Below are positions 1 through 6,424 of a DNA stretch of 7,351 bases, piece by piece. The translations under genes were made by a program, and so were the position numbers. Source of the stretch: Thioalkalivibrio sp. (lineage in GTDB: Bacteria; Pseudomonadota; Gammaproteobacteria; Ectothiorhodospirales; Ectothiorhodospiraceae). The notes beneath the pieces are model-generated. The model did not search any database. It was not told where the DNA came from and saw nothing but the letters and a program-made list of their open reading frames with translations. The stretch covers positions 1 to 7,351 of the forward strand of contig SLHN01000248.1 in the NCBI GenBank assembly GCA_007136145.1. The letters run 5' to 3'. Positions within the stretch are counted from its first letter, which is position 1. The number at the start of each line of letters is the position of its first letter.

Positions 1-765
1 ATGCACGGGCATGTTCCGTTGCCGCCGTACATCGAGCGCCCGGATAACCCGGAGGATCAGGAGCGATATCAGACCGTGTTCGCGGCGAAGGATGGGGCGG
101 TGGCCGCGCCTACCGCGGGGTTGCATTTCGACCAGGCGTTATTGCATGCCTTGCGTGAGCAGGGTGTGCGGGTGACGACCATCACGCTGCATGTCGGCGC
201 CGGCACGTTTCAGCCGGTGAAGGTAAGCGATACCGATGACCACGAGATGCATGCCGAATACGCGGAAGTCGGGCCGGATGCCTGTGCCGAGATTGCTGCC
301 TGCCGGGCGCGAGGTGGTCGTGTGATCGCTGTTGGCACGACTTCCATGCGTTCGCTGGAATCGGCGGCGCTCGCGAGTGAGGGGGTAGTCCTTGACGCGC
401 CTCGGGGCCGGGCACCGGGAGTCGATGCTCCCGCGGCACGGCAGAATCTCGCTGGAAACGGTCAGCCCCTGGCTGATGACGGTGACGCGTTCCTGAAACC
501 CTTCACCGGCGAGACACGACTGTTCATCACGCCCGGATACCGTTTCCGGGTCGTGGATCGGTTGCTCACGAACTTTCATCTGCCGCAGAGCACGTTGCTG
601 ATGCTGGTCACGGCGTTCGGCGGCTACCGCCGGGTGATGGCGGCTTACGAGCACGCAGTGGCCGAACGTTATCGGTTCTTCAGTTACGGCGATGCGATGT
701 GGCTGGCGCCGGGCGATCCGACCGATCTGCCGCCGAGTGCAAATGAGAAAGAGCATGAATTTTGA
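1..765 (+). CDS. queA: QueA, S-adenosylmethionine:tRNA ribosyltransferase-isomerase (5' truncated by window edge)
   Basis: QueA transfers and isomerises the ribosyl group of S-adenosylmethionine onto 7-aminomethyl-7-deazaguanine in tRNA, giving epoxyqueuosine at the wobble position of GUN-anticodon tRNAs. It is cytoplasmic. The visible 254 residues match the C-terminal two thirds of the family. Recognisable blocks are PLPPYIERP (about residues 6-14), AVAAPTAGLHFD (33-44), TLHVGAGTFQPV (62-73), VIAVGTTSMRSLESAA (108-123), TNFHLPQSTLLMLV (190-203) and RFFSYGDAM (225-233). E. coli QueA is about 356 aa and has roughly 140 residues before the first of these blocks, so the ATG at position 1 is almost certainly an internal methionine and the gene begins upstream. 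An unusual segment of about 34 extra residues lies at roughly 128-165, between SLESAA and the KPFTGETRLF block. The stop codon (763-765) lies inside tgt, which suggests translational coupling. The family call is firm; only the true start is unseen. Confidence 0.96.
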   Translation: MHGHVPLPPYIERPDNPEDQERYQTVFAAKDGAVAAPTAGLHFDQALLHALREQGVRVTTITLHVGAGTFQPVKVSDTDDHEMHAEYAEVGPDACAEIAACRARGGRVIAVGTTSMRSLESAALASEGVVLDAPRGRAPGVDAPAARQNLAGNGQPLADDGDAFLKPFTGETRLFITPGYRFRVVDRLLTNFHLPQSTLLMLVTAFGGYRRVMAAYEHAVAERYRFFSYGDAMWLAPGDPTDLPPSANEKEHEF

Positions 766-1870
766 ACTCCTGAGCACTGATAACAAGGCACGCCTTGGTC
801 GTCTGGTGTTTTCCAGGGGAACCGTTGAGACGCCTGCTTTCATGCCGGTGGGAACCTATGGCACGGTCAAGGCCATGACCCCCGAGGAGCTGCGTGGGGT
901 GGGGGCGGAGATGATTCTCGGCAATACTTTCCACCTGATGCTGCGGCCCGGTACGGATGTCATTCGGGCGCATGGAGATCTGCATGATTTCATGCACTGG
1001 AGCGGACCGATCCTGACCGATTCCGGCGGTTTCCAGGTCTTCTCGCTCGCGGATCTGCGCAGCATCAGCGAGGAAGGTGTCCGCTTCCGGTCCCCGGTCA
1101 ACGGGGACCGGGTGGTGATGACCCCGGAGTCGTCGATGCAGGTGCAGCGGGAGCTGGGGTCCGATGTGGTGATGGTTTTCGACGAGTGCACCCCTTACCC
1201 AGCTACCCAGGACCAGGCGGAAGCGTCGATGGAGTTGTCGCTCCGGTGGGCAGCTCGTTCGCGCGTGGGTCACGGCGACAACCCGGCGGCGCTGTTCGGT
1301 ATTGTGCAAGGCGGCATGTACCCGGCACTGCGGGCGCGTTCCGCCGAGAGCCTGATGGCAATCGGTTTTGACGGCTATGCCATCGGTGGGCTATCGGTGG
1401 GAGAGCCGGAATCCGAACGGCTTGCAACGCTTGAGGTTACGCTGCCGCTGTTGCCCGGCGAGCGCCCCCGATACCTGATGGGCGTGGGCCGGCCCGAGGA
1501 TATCGTCGAGGCGGTGCGGCGGGGGGTCGATATGTTCGACTGCGTGATGCCGACGAGGAACGCGCGCAATGGTTTCCTGTATACCCGGCAGGGAATCCTG
1601 CGCATTCGCAACGCCCGCTATCGCAACGACACAGGCCCCGTGGATCCCGACTGTGGCTGTTACACCTGCCGTAACTATTCCCGCGCCTACCTGAAGCATC
1701 TGGACAAGTGCAACGAGATTCTCGGGTCGCGCCTGGCGACGATTCACAACCTGCATTACTACCAGGATCTGATGCGCGGCCTGCGCAAAAGCATCGCCGA
1801 GGCGAACCTCGATGGGTTCGTGGAGCGGTTCTACGCGGAACGCGGCATGTTGGTCCCGGCTATGGCATAA
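755..1870 (+). CDS. tgt: Tgt, tRNA-guanine(34) transglycosylase
   Basis: Tgt swaps the wobble guanine of Asp, Asn, His and Tyr tRNAs for preQ1. This is the step just before QueA in queuosine synthesis. The start chosen gives MNFELLSTDN and 371 aa, close to the 375 aa of E. coli Tgt. The frame stays open upstream to 692, but that extension overlaps queA and does not look like the family. ATG at 743 (MRKSMNFEL) is a possible alternative. Key residues are visible: D89 in DSGGFQVF; the nucleophile D262 in FDCVMPTRNARNG; and the zinc ligands C300, C302, C305 and H331 in the DCGCYTCRNYSRAY...IHNL region. Other conserved blocks are VGTYGTVK (32-39), GNTFHL (56-61) and FDGYAIGGLSVGEP (205-218). The start overlaps the end of queA by 11 nt. 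The ribosome binding site is weak (GAGAAAGAG-like, just upstream), which fits translational coupling. Nothing essential appears missing. Confidence 0.98.
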   Translation: MNFELLSTDNKARLGRLVFSRGTVETPAFMPVGTYGTVKAMTPEELRGVGAEMILGNTFHLMLRPGTDVIRAHGDLHDFMHWSGPILTDSGGFQVFSLADLRSISEEGVRFRSPVNGDRVVMTPESSMQVQRELGSDVVMVFDECTPYPATQDQAEASMELSLRWAARSRVGHGDNPAALFGIVQGGMYPALRARSAESLMAIGFDGYAIGGLSVGEPESERLATLEVTLPLLPGERPRYLMGVGRPEDIVEAVRRGVDMFDCVMPTRNARNGFLYTRQGILRIRNARYRNDTGPVDPDCGCYTCRNYSRAYLKHLDKCNEILGSRLATIHNLHYYQDLMRGLRKSIAEANLDGFVERFYAERGMLVPAMA

Positions 1871-1871
1871 T
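1863..1871 (+). promoter_or_regulatory. Possible extended -10 promoter element ahead of yajC
   Basis: TGGCATAAT overlaps the tgt stop codon and differs by one base from the extended -10 consensus TGnTATAAT. The hexamer a normal spacing upstream (1843-1848, CGGCAT) is not a recognisable -35, so this would have to act as an extended -10 promoter. It would place a transcript start near 1878 with a leader of about 155 nt before yajC. This is a pattern match only; the block could equally be transcribed entirely from upstream of queA. Confidence 0.25.
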
Positions 1872-1920
1872 TCGACGCGTTTTGACTGGCTGCGGCCCTT
1901 GACGCCCCGGTATGTCCGAG

Positions 1921-1962
1921 CGAGGGTTCCTGGGATTGAACCCGGGACGGCCCCCTGCCTCG
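1921..1962 (+). other. Two-tier hairpin in the tgt-yajC gap, resembling an antisense tRNA T-arm
   Basis: In the + strand RNA, 1928-1934 (TCCTGGG) pairs with 1941-1947 (CCCGGGA) through seven pairs including one G-U, closing a six-base loop (1935-1940). Outside it, CGAGG (1921-1925) pairs perfectly with CCTCG (1958-1962). No T-run follows, so it is not a standard intrinsic terminator. Read on the minus strand, the centre is CCGGGTTCAATCCCAGG, which looks like a tRNA T-arm with one stem mismatch. No matching acceptor, D-arm or anticodon arm was found, so it is not a tRNA gene. It could be a leader structure of the yajC-secDF transcript, a tRNA fragment, or chance. Confidence 0.4.
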
Positions 1963-2034
1963 AATGTTGGCGGAGTCTCGACTTCGTGCTTTGCGGCCAG
2001 TTTCCTGAATCCCTTTTCCAAACGGAGTGAACTG

Positions 2035-2361
2035 ATGGACTTCTTCATTTCTGCAGCGCACGCGCAGCAAGGCGGCGCCGGTGGTGGCATGATCGAATTC
2101 CTGATCATGATCGCAATCTTTTTCGCGATCATGTATTTCCTGATCATCCGGCCCCAGAGCAAGCGCGCCAAGGAACATCGGGCGATGGTCGAGGCGCTGT
2201 CCAAGGGTGATGAGATCGTCACCAACGGCGGGTTGCTGGGCAGGATCACCGAGGTTGGCGAGAATTTCATTCGCGTGGAACTGGCCGACGGTGTCAACGT
2301 GATCGTGCAGCGCCAGTCTGTCTCCGCTGTCATGCCGAAAGGCACCATGAAAGACATCTAA
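2035..2361 (+). CDS. yajC: YajC, Sec translocon accessory membrane protein
   Basis: YajC is a small single-pass inner membrane protein that associates with SecD and SecF and with SecYEG. The 108-aa product matches E. coli YajC (110 aa) from end to end: MDFFISAAHA at the N-terminus, one transmembrane helix at about residues 19-38, the positively charged RPQSKRAKEH segment (39-48) just after it on the cytoplasmic side, then SKGDEIVTNGGLLGRIT (56-72) and the closing VMPKGTMKDI. The ATG at 2035 is preferred because GGAG lies seven bases upstream (2024-2027) and because it reproduces the family N-terminus. The reading frame is also open back to an ATG at 1912, which would add 41 residues with no family resemblance; I regard that as non-coding leader. 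secD begins 12 nt after the stop codon. Confidence 0.97.
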   Translation: MDFFISAAHAQQGGAGGGMIEFLIMIAIFFAIMYFLIIRPQSKRAKEHRAMVEALSKGDEIVTNGGLLGRITEVGENFIRVELADGVNVIVQRQSVSAVMPKGTMKDI

Positions 2362-2373
2362 GAAAGCTTTCCT

Positions 2374-4239
2374 ATGCGTAATGCCTATCCTGTCTGGGTG
2401 TATGCCCTGATCGTCGTTGCCATTCTCGGTGGTGGCCTGTACGCGTTGCCGAACATCTTTCCCGAAGATCCGGCGGTGCAGGTCTCGAATTCCCGAACCG
2501 GGGAGGTGGAGACGCAGATCGTCTCGATCATCGACGTGATTCTCGGCGCGCAGGGGCTCACTCCCCGGCGGGTCGAGGAGCGCGAGGGTCAGATGCTGTT
2601 GCGTTTTGACAGTGCTGACCATCAATTGCGGGCTGCCGACGTGCTGCGTGGGGCTCTTGACGATGATCATGTCGTGGCCCTGAACCTGGCACCGGCGACA
2701 CCCGAGTGGCTGCGTGCGATCAATGGCAGGCCGATGTCGCTGGGTCTCGACCTGCGCGGAGGCGTCCATTTCCTGATGGAGGTGGATCTGAACGCCGTGA
2801 TCGGAACGGCAATGGAGCGTTATACCAACGAGTTCCGCGGCCGCCTGCGCGAGGAACGCCTGGCGTTCGAGGAAGTCGACCGTGCCGCGCGTTCGCTGAG
2901 TATCCGCTTTGTGTCCGAGCAGGATCGCGCGGAAGCCCTTCCCTGGTTGCAGCGGCAGTACCGCGGCGAGCTGCAGTTCGTGGAACGGGGGGCGGGCGCG
3001 GATAGTACTATCGAAGCGACACTCGATAGTGACCATCTTACTGAACTGAGGCGCCTTGCCCTGCAGCAGAACATCAGCACGTTGCGCAAGCGGGTCGACG
3101 AGCTCGGCGTGGCCGAGCCGATCATCGCTCAGCAGGGAGAAAGCCGGATCGTGGTGCAATTGCCCGGCGTGCAGGACACCGCCCGAGCGAAGGAGATCCT
3201 CGGGGCCACGGCGACCCTGGAGTTTCGCATGGTTGCCGAGGGCGGAGATGCTCAGGAGGCTCAGCGAACGGGTCGCGCACCGTCGGGAACCCGCCTTTAT
3301 TTGGAACGCGATGGTGCTCCAGTGCTACTGCAGCGGCGTGTGATGCTGACGGGTGACTACATCACGGGCGCCTCGTCGGGTATTGCCCAGGATACTGGCG
3401 GCCCAGCCGTATTCATCAACCTGGACGGGCAGGGGGCGCGAATTTTCTCGCGGGTGACCGCGGAGAACGTGGGCCGCCTGATGGCCACCGTGTTCATCGA
3501 GACACGTACCGAGACTACCGAGGAAGACGGGGAGCTGGTGCGTCGGACCTCGCGTTCGGAAGAGGTAATCAACATCGCGCGGATCAACGAACCGCTGGGG
3601 CGGCGGTTCCAGATCACCGGCCTGGAGAGCACGCGCGAGGCGCATAACCTGGCGCTGCTGCTTCGCGCCGGTGCGCTTGCCGCGCCGATGTCGATTGTCG
3701 AGGAACGCACGGTCGGGCCGAGCCTGGGTCAGGAGAACATCGACCGCGGCATGCAGTCGGTGATCATCGGTTTTATCGCGGTGATGCTGTTCATGATCCT
3801 GTATTACCGCGTGTTCGGGATCATTGCGAATTTCGCGCTGGCACTGAACCTGGTGCTGATCGTCTCGATCCTGTCGTTGTTGCAGGCGACGCTGACCTTG
3901 CCGGGTATTGCCGGGATCGTGCTGGTGGTGGGTATCGCGGTCGATGCCAACGTGCTGATCTTCGAGCGAATACGCGAAGAGTTACGCAATGGCATGTCGC
4001 CTCAGGCCGCCATATCCAGCGGCTATGACCGGGCCTTTTCGACCATTGCCGACGCGAATGTCACCACGCTGATTGCGGCGGTCGTGCTGTTCCTGTTCGG
4101 AACCGGGCCGATCAAGGGATTCGCGATCACGCTTTCGATCGGTGTGGTCGTCTCCATGTTCACTGCCATCGTGGTGACTCGCGCCGTCGTCAACCTGACC
4201 TATGGTCGCCAGCGTCGCCTCGCGCGACTGTCCATCTAG
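2374..4239 (+). CDS. secD: SecD, protein translocase subunit
   Basis: SecD forms the SecDF proton-driven complex in the inner membrane, which pulls on exported proteins on the periplasmic side and supports SecYEG. The 621-aa product is close to the 615 aa of E. coli SecD. An N-terminal transmembrane helix lies at about residues 8-27, followed by a large periplasmic region containing the conserved MSLGLDLRGGVHFLMEVD block (121-138) and LRKRVDELGVAEPIIAQQG (237-255). Five more membrane segments follow, at about 460-478, 482-503, 510-530, 562-578 and 583-606. The VVGIAVDANVLIFERIREEL stretch (518-537) carries D524, which corresponds to the membrane aspartate (D519 in E. coli) required for proton-coupled function. 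The ribosome binding site is modest (AAGAAAG-like, overlapping the yajC stop), which suggests coupling to yajC. secF follows after 16 nt. It is intact, with nothing unusual. Confidence 0.98.
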   Translation: MRNAYPVWVYALIVVAILGGGLYALPNIFPEDPAVQVSNSRTGEVETQIVSIIDVILGAQGLTPRRVEEREGQMLLRFDSADHQLRAADVLRGALDDDHVVALNLAPATPEWLRAINGRPMSLGLDLRGGVHFLMEVDLNAVIGTAMERYTNEFRGRLREERLAFEEVDRAARSLSIRFVSEQDRAEALPWLQRQYRGELQFVERGAGADSTIEATLDSDHLTELRRLALQQNISTLRKRVDELGVAEPIIAQQGESRIVVQLPGVQDTARAKEILGATATLEFRMVAEGGDAQEAQRTGRAPSGTRLYLERDGAPVLLQRRVMLTGDYITGASSGIAQDTGGPAVFINLDGQGARIFSRVTAENVGRLMATVFIETRTETTEEDGELVRRTSRSEEVINIARINEPLGRRFQITGLESTREAHNLALLLRAGALAAPMSIVEERTVGPSLGQENIDRGMQSVIIGFIAVMLFMILYYRVFGIIANFALALNLVLIVSILSLLQATLTLPGIAGIVLVVGIAVDANVLIFERIREELRNGMSPQAAISSGYDRAFSTIADANVTTLIAAVVLFLFGTGPIKGFAITLSIGVVVSMFTAIVVTRAVVNLTYGRQRRLARLSI

Positions 4240-4255
4240 TCCCGGAGTCCACGAT

Positions 4256-5200
4256 ATGCTTCCACATCTGAACTTTGCCGACTCCAACATCAATTTCCTT
4301 GGTCACCGCAAGGTGGCGGTTGGTATCTCGCTGGTGCTGGTGCTGGTCTCGGTGGCATTGCTGGCCACGCGGGGCCTGAATTTTGGTATCGACTTCACCG
4401 GCGGCACACTGGTCGAGGTGGGTTATCCGCAGGCGGTGGAACTCGACCCGATCCGGCAACAGCTCGCCGACAACGACTTCGATCGGGCAACCGTGCAGTA
4501 CTTTGGCACTTCGCGCGATGTGCTGATCCGCCTTCCGCCCCGTGCGGATGACCCGGATCAGGCCGCGTTATCCAACGAGGTGCTCAGGGCGTTGCAGTCC
4601 GGAGGACCGGATGGTGTTGACCTCCGACGGGTTGAGTTCGTCGGCCCCGCGGTGGGTGAGGAACTGCGCGAGCAGGGCGGGCTGGCGATGATCTACGCGC
4701 TGTTCGGGATTCTGATCTACGTTGCGGTACGGTTCGAGTGGCGGTTTGCGGTCGGAGCGGTGTTGGCTCTGGTGCACGACGTAACGTTGACCCTGGGCTT
4801 CTTCGCGCTGACCCAGATCGAATTCGATCTGGCGGTGCTTGCGGCGGTTCTGGCGGTGATTGGTTATTCGCTGAATGACACGATCGTCGTCTACGACCGG
4901 ATCCGGGAGAATTTCCGGATTCTGCGCAAGGAGACGACCGAGTTCGTGATGAACAACGCGGTCAACAAGACACTTTCAAGGACGATCGTGACCAGTATGA
5001 CCACGTTGATGGTGTTGCTGGCGCTGTTTGTTCTGGGTGGCGCGGCATTGAATAACTTTGCCATTGCGCTGATCGTCGGAGTGATCGTCGGTACCCACTC
5101 GTCGATCTTCATCGCGGCAGCCGCTGCGCTGATGTTGGGGGTCGACCGGAAGGTGCTGTTGCCGGTGAAGAAGGAAGGAGTCGAGGAGGAGACGCCCTGA
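4256..5200 (+). CDS. secF: SecF, protein translocase subunit
   Basis: SecF is the partner of SecD in the SecDF membrane complex. The start at 4256 gives 314 aa (E. coli SecF is 323 aa) and is supported by GGAG at 4244-4247, eight bases upstream. The frame is open back to 4202, but that part overlaps the end of secD and is not family-like. Predicted layout: first transmembrane helix at about 17-37; NFGIDFTGGTLVEV (42-55), the SecF counterpart of the SecD RGG block; a short periplasmic domain ending in RRVEFVGPAVGEELREQG (124-141); then five membrane segments at about 143-160, 164-186, 190-211, 245-262 and 267-292. VIGYSLNDTIVVYDRIRENF (201-220) holds D208, equivalent to the conserved D213 of E. 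coli SecF. The C-terminal tail KKEGVEEETP is acidic and probably cytoplasmic. It is the last gene of the + strand block; the next gene is convergent. Confidence 0.98.
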   Translation: MLPHLNFADSNINFLGHRKVAVGISLVLVLVSVALLATRGLNFGIDFTGGTLVEVGYPQAVELDPIRQQLADNDFDRATVQYFGTSRDVLIRLPPRADDPDQAALSNEVLRALQSGGPDGVDLRRVEFVGPAVGEELREQGGLAMIYALFGILIYVAVRFEWRFAVGAVLALVHDVTLTLGFFALTQIEFDLAVLAAVLAVIGYSLNDTIVVYDRIRENFRILRKETTEFVMNNAVNKTLSRTIVTSMTTLMVLLALFVLGGAALNNFAIALIVGVIVGTHSSIFIAAAAALMLGVDRKVLLPVKKEGVEEETP

Positions 5201-5230
5201 CGCTGAGGGTCTCACGTACGGTTCCATGCG

Positions 5231-5302
5231 GCGAATAGCACCGCCTGGCGCGGGTACGCGGTTGGTTCCTCATGGTGCCGTTCGGCCGTGCCTCACGGCA
5301 CC
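5231..5302 (+). repeat. Intergenic repeat, copy A of a diverged ~73-bp direct repeat
   Basis: This stretch downstream of secF aligns with copy B 128-129 bp further on, with one single-base gap and roughly three quarters identity by hand alignment. Shared blocks are GCGAATwGCACCG, CGGG.ACG.GGTTGG and, at the 3' end, a perfect 15-base block GTGCCTCACGGCACC (5288-5302), which is itself a small hairpin (GTGCC/GGCAC, 4-base loop). Many of the differences are C/T changes. GGTGCCGT (5274-5281) also pairs with ACGGCACC (5295-5302). No coding role is visible. Confidence 0.6.
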
Positions 5303-5345
5303 CTACGCCTGATCCGGAGGCAGGCTCCGCCCCTCGCGTAGGGTG
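5299..5345. repeat. Inverted repeat with CACCCTACGC / GCGTAGGGTG arms between convergent genes
   Basis: The ten-base arms at 5299-5308 and 5336-5345 are perfectly complementary and enclose a smaller hairpin, CGGAG (5315-5319) with CTCCG (5325-5329). The structure sits between the 3' ends of secF and suhB. It has no T-run on either side, so it is not a textbook terminator, although it could stall transcription or protect 3' ends from both directions. The CCCTACGCC terminus recurs in the larger palindromic element near 6595, which suggests a related dispersed repeat family. Confidence 0.55.
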
Positions 5346-5358
5346 TCAATGAGCGCCA

Positions 5359-5431
5359 GCGAATTGCACCGATTTGGTGCGGGCACGTGGTTGGGCCTCG
5401 ATGCTGGGGTTTGGCTGTGCCTCACGGCACC
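5359..5431 (+). repeat. Intergenic repeat, copy B of a diverged ~73-bp direct repeat
   Basis: This is the second copy of the unit at 5231-5302. It ends in the same 15-base block, GTGCCTCACGGCACC (5417-5431). Near its start it holds a perfect dyad, GCACC-N5-GGTGC (5366-5380), which in copy A has decayed to GCACC-N4-GGCGC. The sequence after the repeat (5432-5525) shows no further similarity to the region after copy A, and no gene or clear terminator is visible there. Confidence 0.6.
5364..5382. promoter_or_regulatory. NtrC-site-like palindrome (TTGCACC-N5-GGTGCGG)
   Basis: GCACC (5366-5370), five bases, GGTGC (5376-5380) fits the known enterobacterial NtrC operator pattern GCACC-N5-GGTGC almost exactly. 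The position is odd: it lies between two convergent 3' ends, with no good sigma-54 (-24/-12) promoter seen nearby on either strand. The best spacing match (TGGG...TGC, about 5405-5420) lacks most consensus bases. It may be a displaced or relic operator, part of the repeat, or simply a hairpin. Confidence 0.25.
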
Positions 5432-5525
5432 ATGTGGAATGGAGTTTCACGCCAACGGCAGGGTTGACAGCGGATGTCTTGCCAGGGGTGACAAGGCCCG
5501 ACCCGAGGATGCCGCGGCCGGCAGG

Positions 5526-6329
5526 CTATTGCGCCGGCTCGTGCTTTTCTGCCAGTGCCACGCGCAGGCGCTGCAGCATGGCCTTCAGGATCTTCGGATT
5601 TCCGGCCACGACGTCGCCCTTGCGAAACACGTCGGGCTGGCCCTCGAAGTCGCTGACCAGCCCGCCGGCTTCCTGTACCAGCAGCAGGCCGGCGGCAATA
5701 TCCCAGTCGCGCAGGCCCATCTCCCAGAAACCGTCGAACCGGCCCGCGGCGACATAGGCGAGATCAAGCGCCGCTGAGCCTGGGCGGCGCACGCCGGCGG
5801 TGTCGGGGATCAGCGCCCGGAGTGTCTGGAGATAGCGGTCCAGGTTCTGCGTGTCACGGAACGGGATGCCCGTTCCCAGAAGGGCGCCATTCAGGTCGAT
5901 TCGGTCGGTCACGCGGATTCGGCGGTCGTTGAGCAATGCGCCACGGCCCCGGCTCGCGGTGAACAGTTCCTCACGCAGTGGATCGTAGACCACCCCCTGT
6001 TCCAGCCGGTCCCGATGCTTCAACGCGATCGAGATCGCAAAGTGCGGCATCCCATGCAGGAAATTCGTCGTGCCGTCGAGTGGGTCTATGATCCAGACGA
6101 AGTCGTCGCCGGCCTGATGCCCCCCCTCTTCGGCGAGGATGCCGTGATCGGGGTATGCATGCCGCAGAATCTGCACGATCGTCTGTTCCGCCTGCAGATC
6201 CACCTCGCTCACGAAATCATTGCGCGTCTTTTCGCGGATGCTCAGGCTGCCAGTGCGATCCCAGGCGCGTGTGGTTACACGGCCAGCCGCACGGGCAGCC
6301 TTCACAGCGGTATTCAGCATCGGGTGCAT
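5526..6329 (-). CDS. suhB: SuhB, inositol-1-monophosphatase family protein
   Basis: SuhB belongs to the Mg2+-dependent inositol monophosphatase family. In E. coli it also binds NusA and the ribosomal antitermination complex, where its phosphatase activity is not needed. The product is 267 aa, the same length as E. coli SuhB, and begins MHPMLNTAVKAARAAG as that protein does. Metal-site motifs are intact: E67-E68 in ILAEEGG, WIIDPLDGTTNF (79-90, with D82 and D85), and RDWDIAAG (207-214, with D210). The start at 6329 has GGAG eight bases upstream on the minus strand. The gene converges on secF, and 325 nt without a gene lie between the stop codons. Upstream it is separated by 369 nt of repeat-rich DNA from another minus-strand gene, so it probably has its own promoter, but I could not pick a convincing one. 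Whether its main role here is antitermination or phosphatase cannot be told from sequence. Confidence 0.96.
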   Translation of the reverse strand: MHPMLNTAVKAARAAGRVTTRAWDRTGSLSIREKTRNDFVSEVDLQAEQTIVQILRHAYPDHGILAEEGGHQAGDDFVWIIDPLDGTTNFLHGMPHFAISIALKHRDRLEQGVVYDPLREELFTASRGRGALLNDRRIRVTDRIDLNGALLGTGIPFRDTQNLDRYLQTLRALIPDTAGVRRPGSAALDLAYVAAGRFDGFWEMGLRDWDIAAGLLLVQEAGGLVSDFEGQPDVFRKGDVVAGNPKILKAMLQRLRVALAEKHEPAQ

Positions 6330-6424
6330 GGGTGAGTCTCCGATAAAGCGGCAAGTTCAGGGCCGCGAACGATACACAAGCCTGTCTGGAAGGGGAAGCC
6401 GATTCGTGTTCGCGTGAGAATACG

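Noticed and set aside
139..843. Long minus-strand open frame across queA
   Set aside because: It is the antisense shadow of queA/tgt, rich in Arg and His as expected of such frames, with no family motif.
1923..1947. tRNA gene on the minus strand
   Set aside because: Only a T-arm-like motif with a mismatched stem is present. No complementary acceptor strand, D-arm or anticodon arm could be placed in the flanking sequence.
1912..2034. In-frame 41-residue N-terminal extension of YajC, or a VemP-like arrest leader ahead of secDF
   Set aside because: The ATG at 2035 has a good GGAG site and gives the family N-terminus. The extension has no family resemblance and no signal peptide, and it is fused in frame to yajC rather than being a separate leader ORF.
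5463..5500. TTGACA hexamer as a promoter -35 in the secF-suhB gap
   Set aside because: No acceptable -10 hexamer lies 16-18 bp downstream, and on this strand it would only drive antisense transcription of suhB.
5503..5540. GCCGGC repeats around the suhB stop codon as an intrinsic terminator
   Set aside because: The arms are short self-complementary hexamers, one is inside the coding end, and no T-run follows in either direction.
5343..5777. Long + strand ORFs running from the secF-suhB gap into suhB
   Set aside because: They are antisense to suhB, have no recognisable family features and are typical of GC-rich shadow frames.
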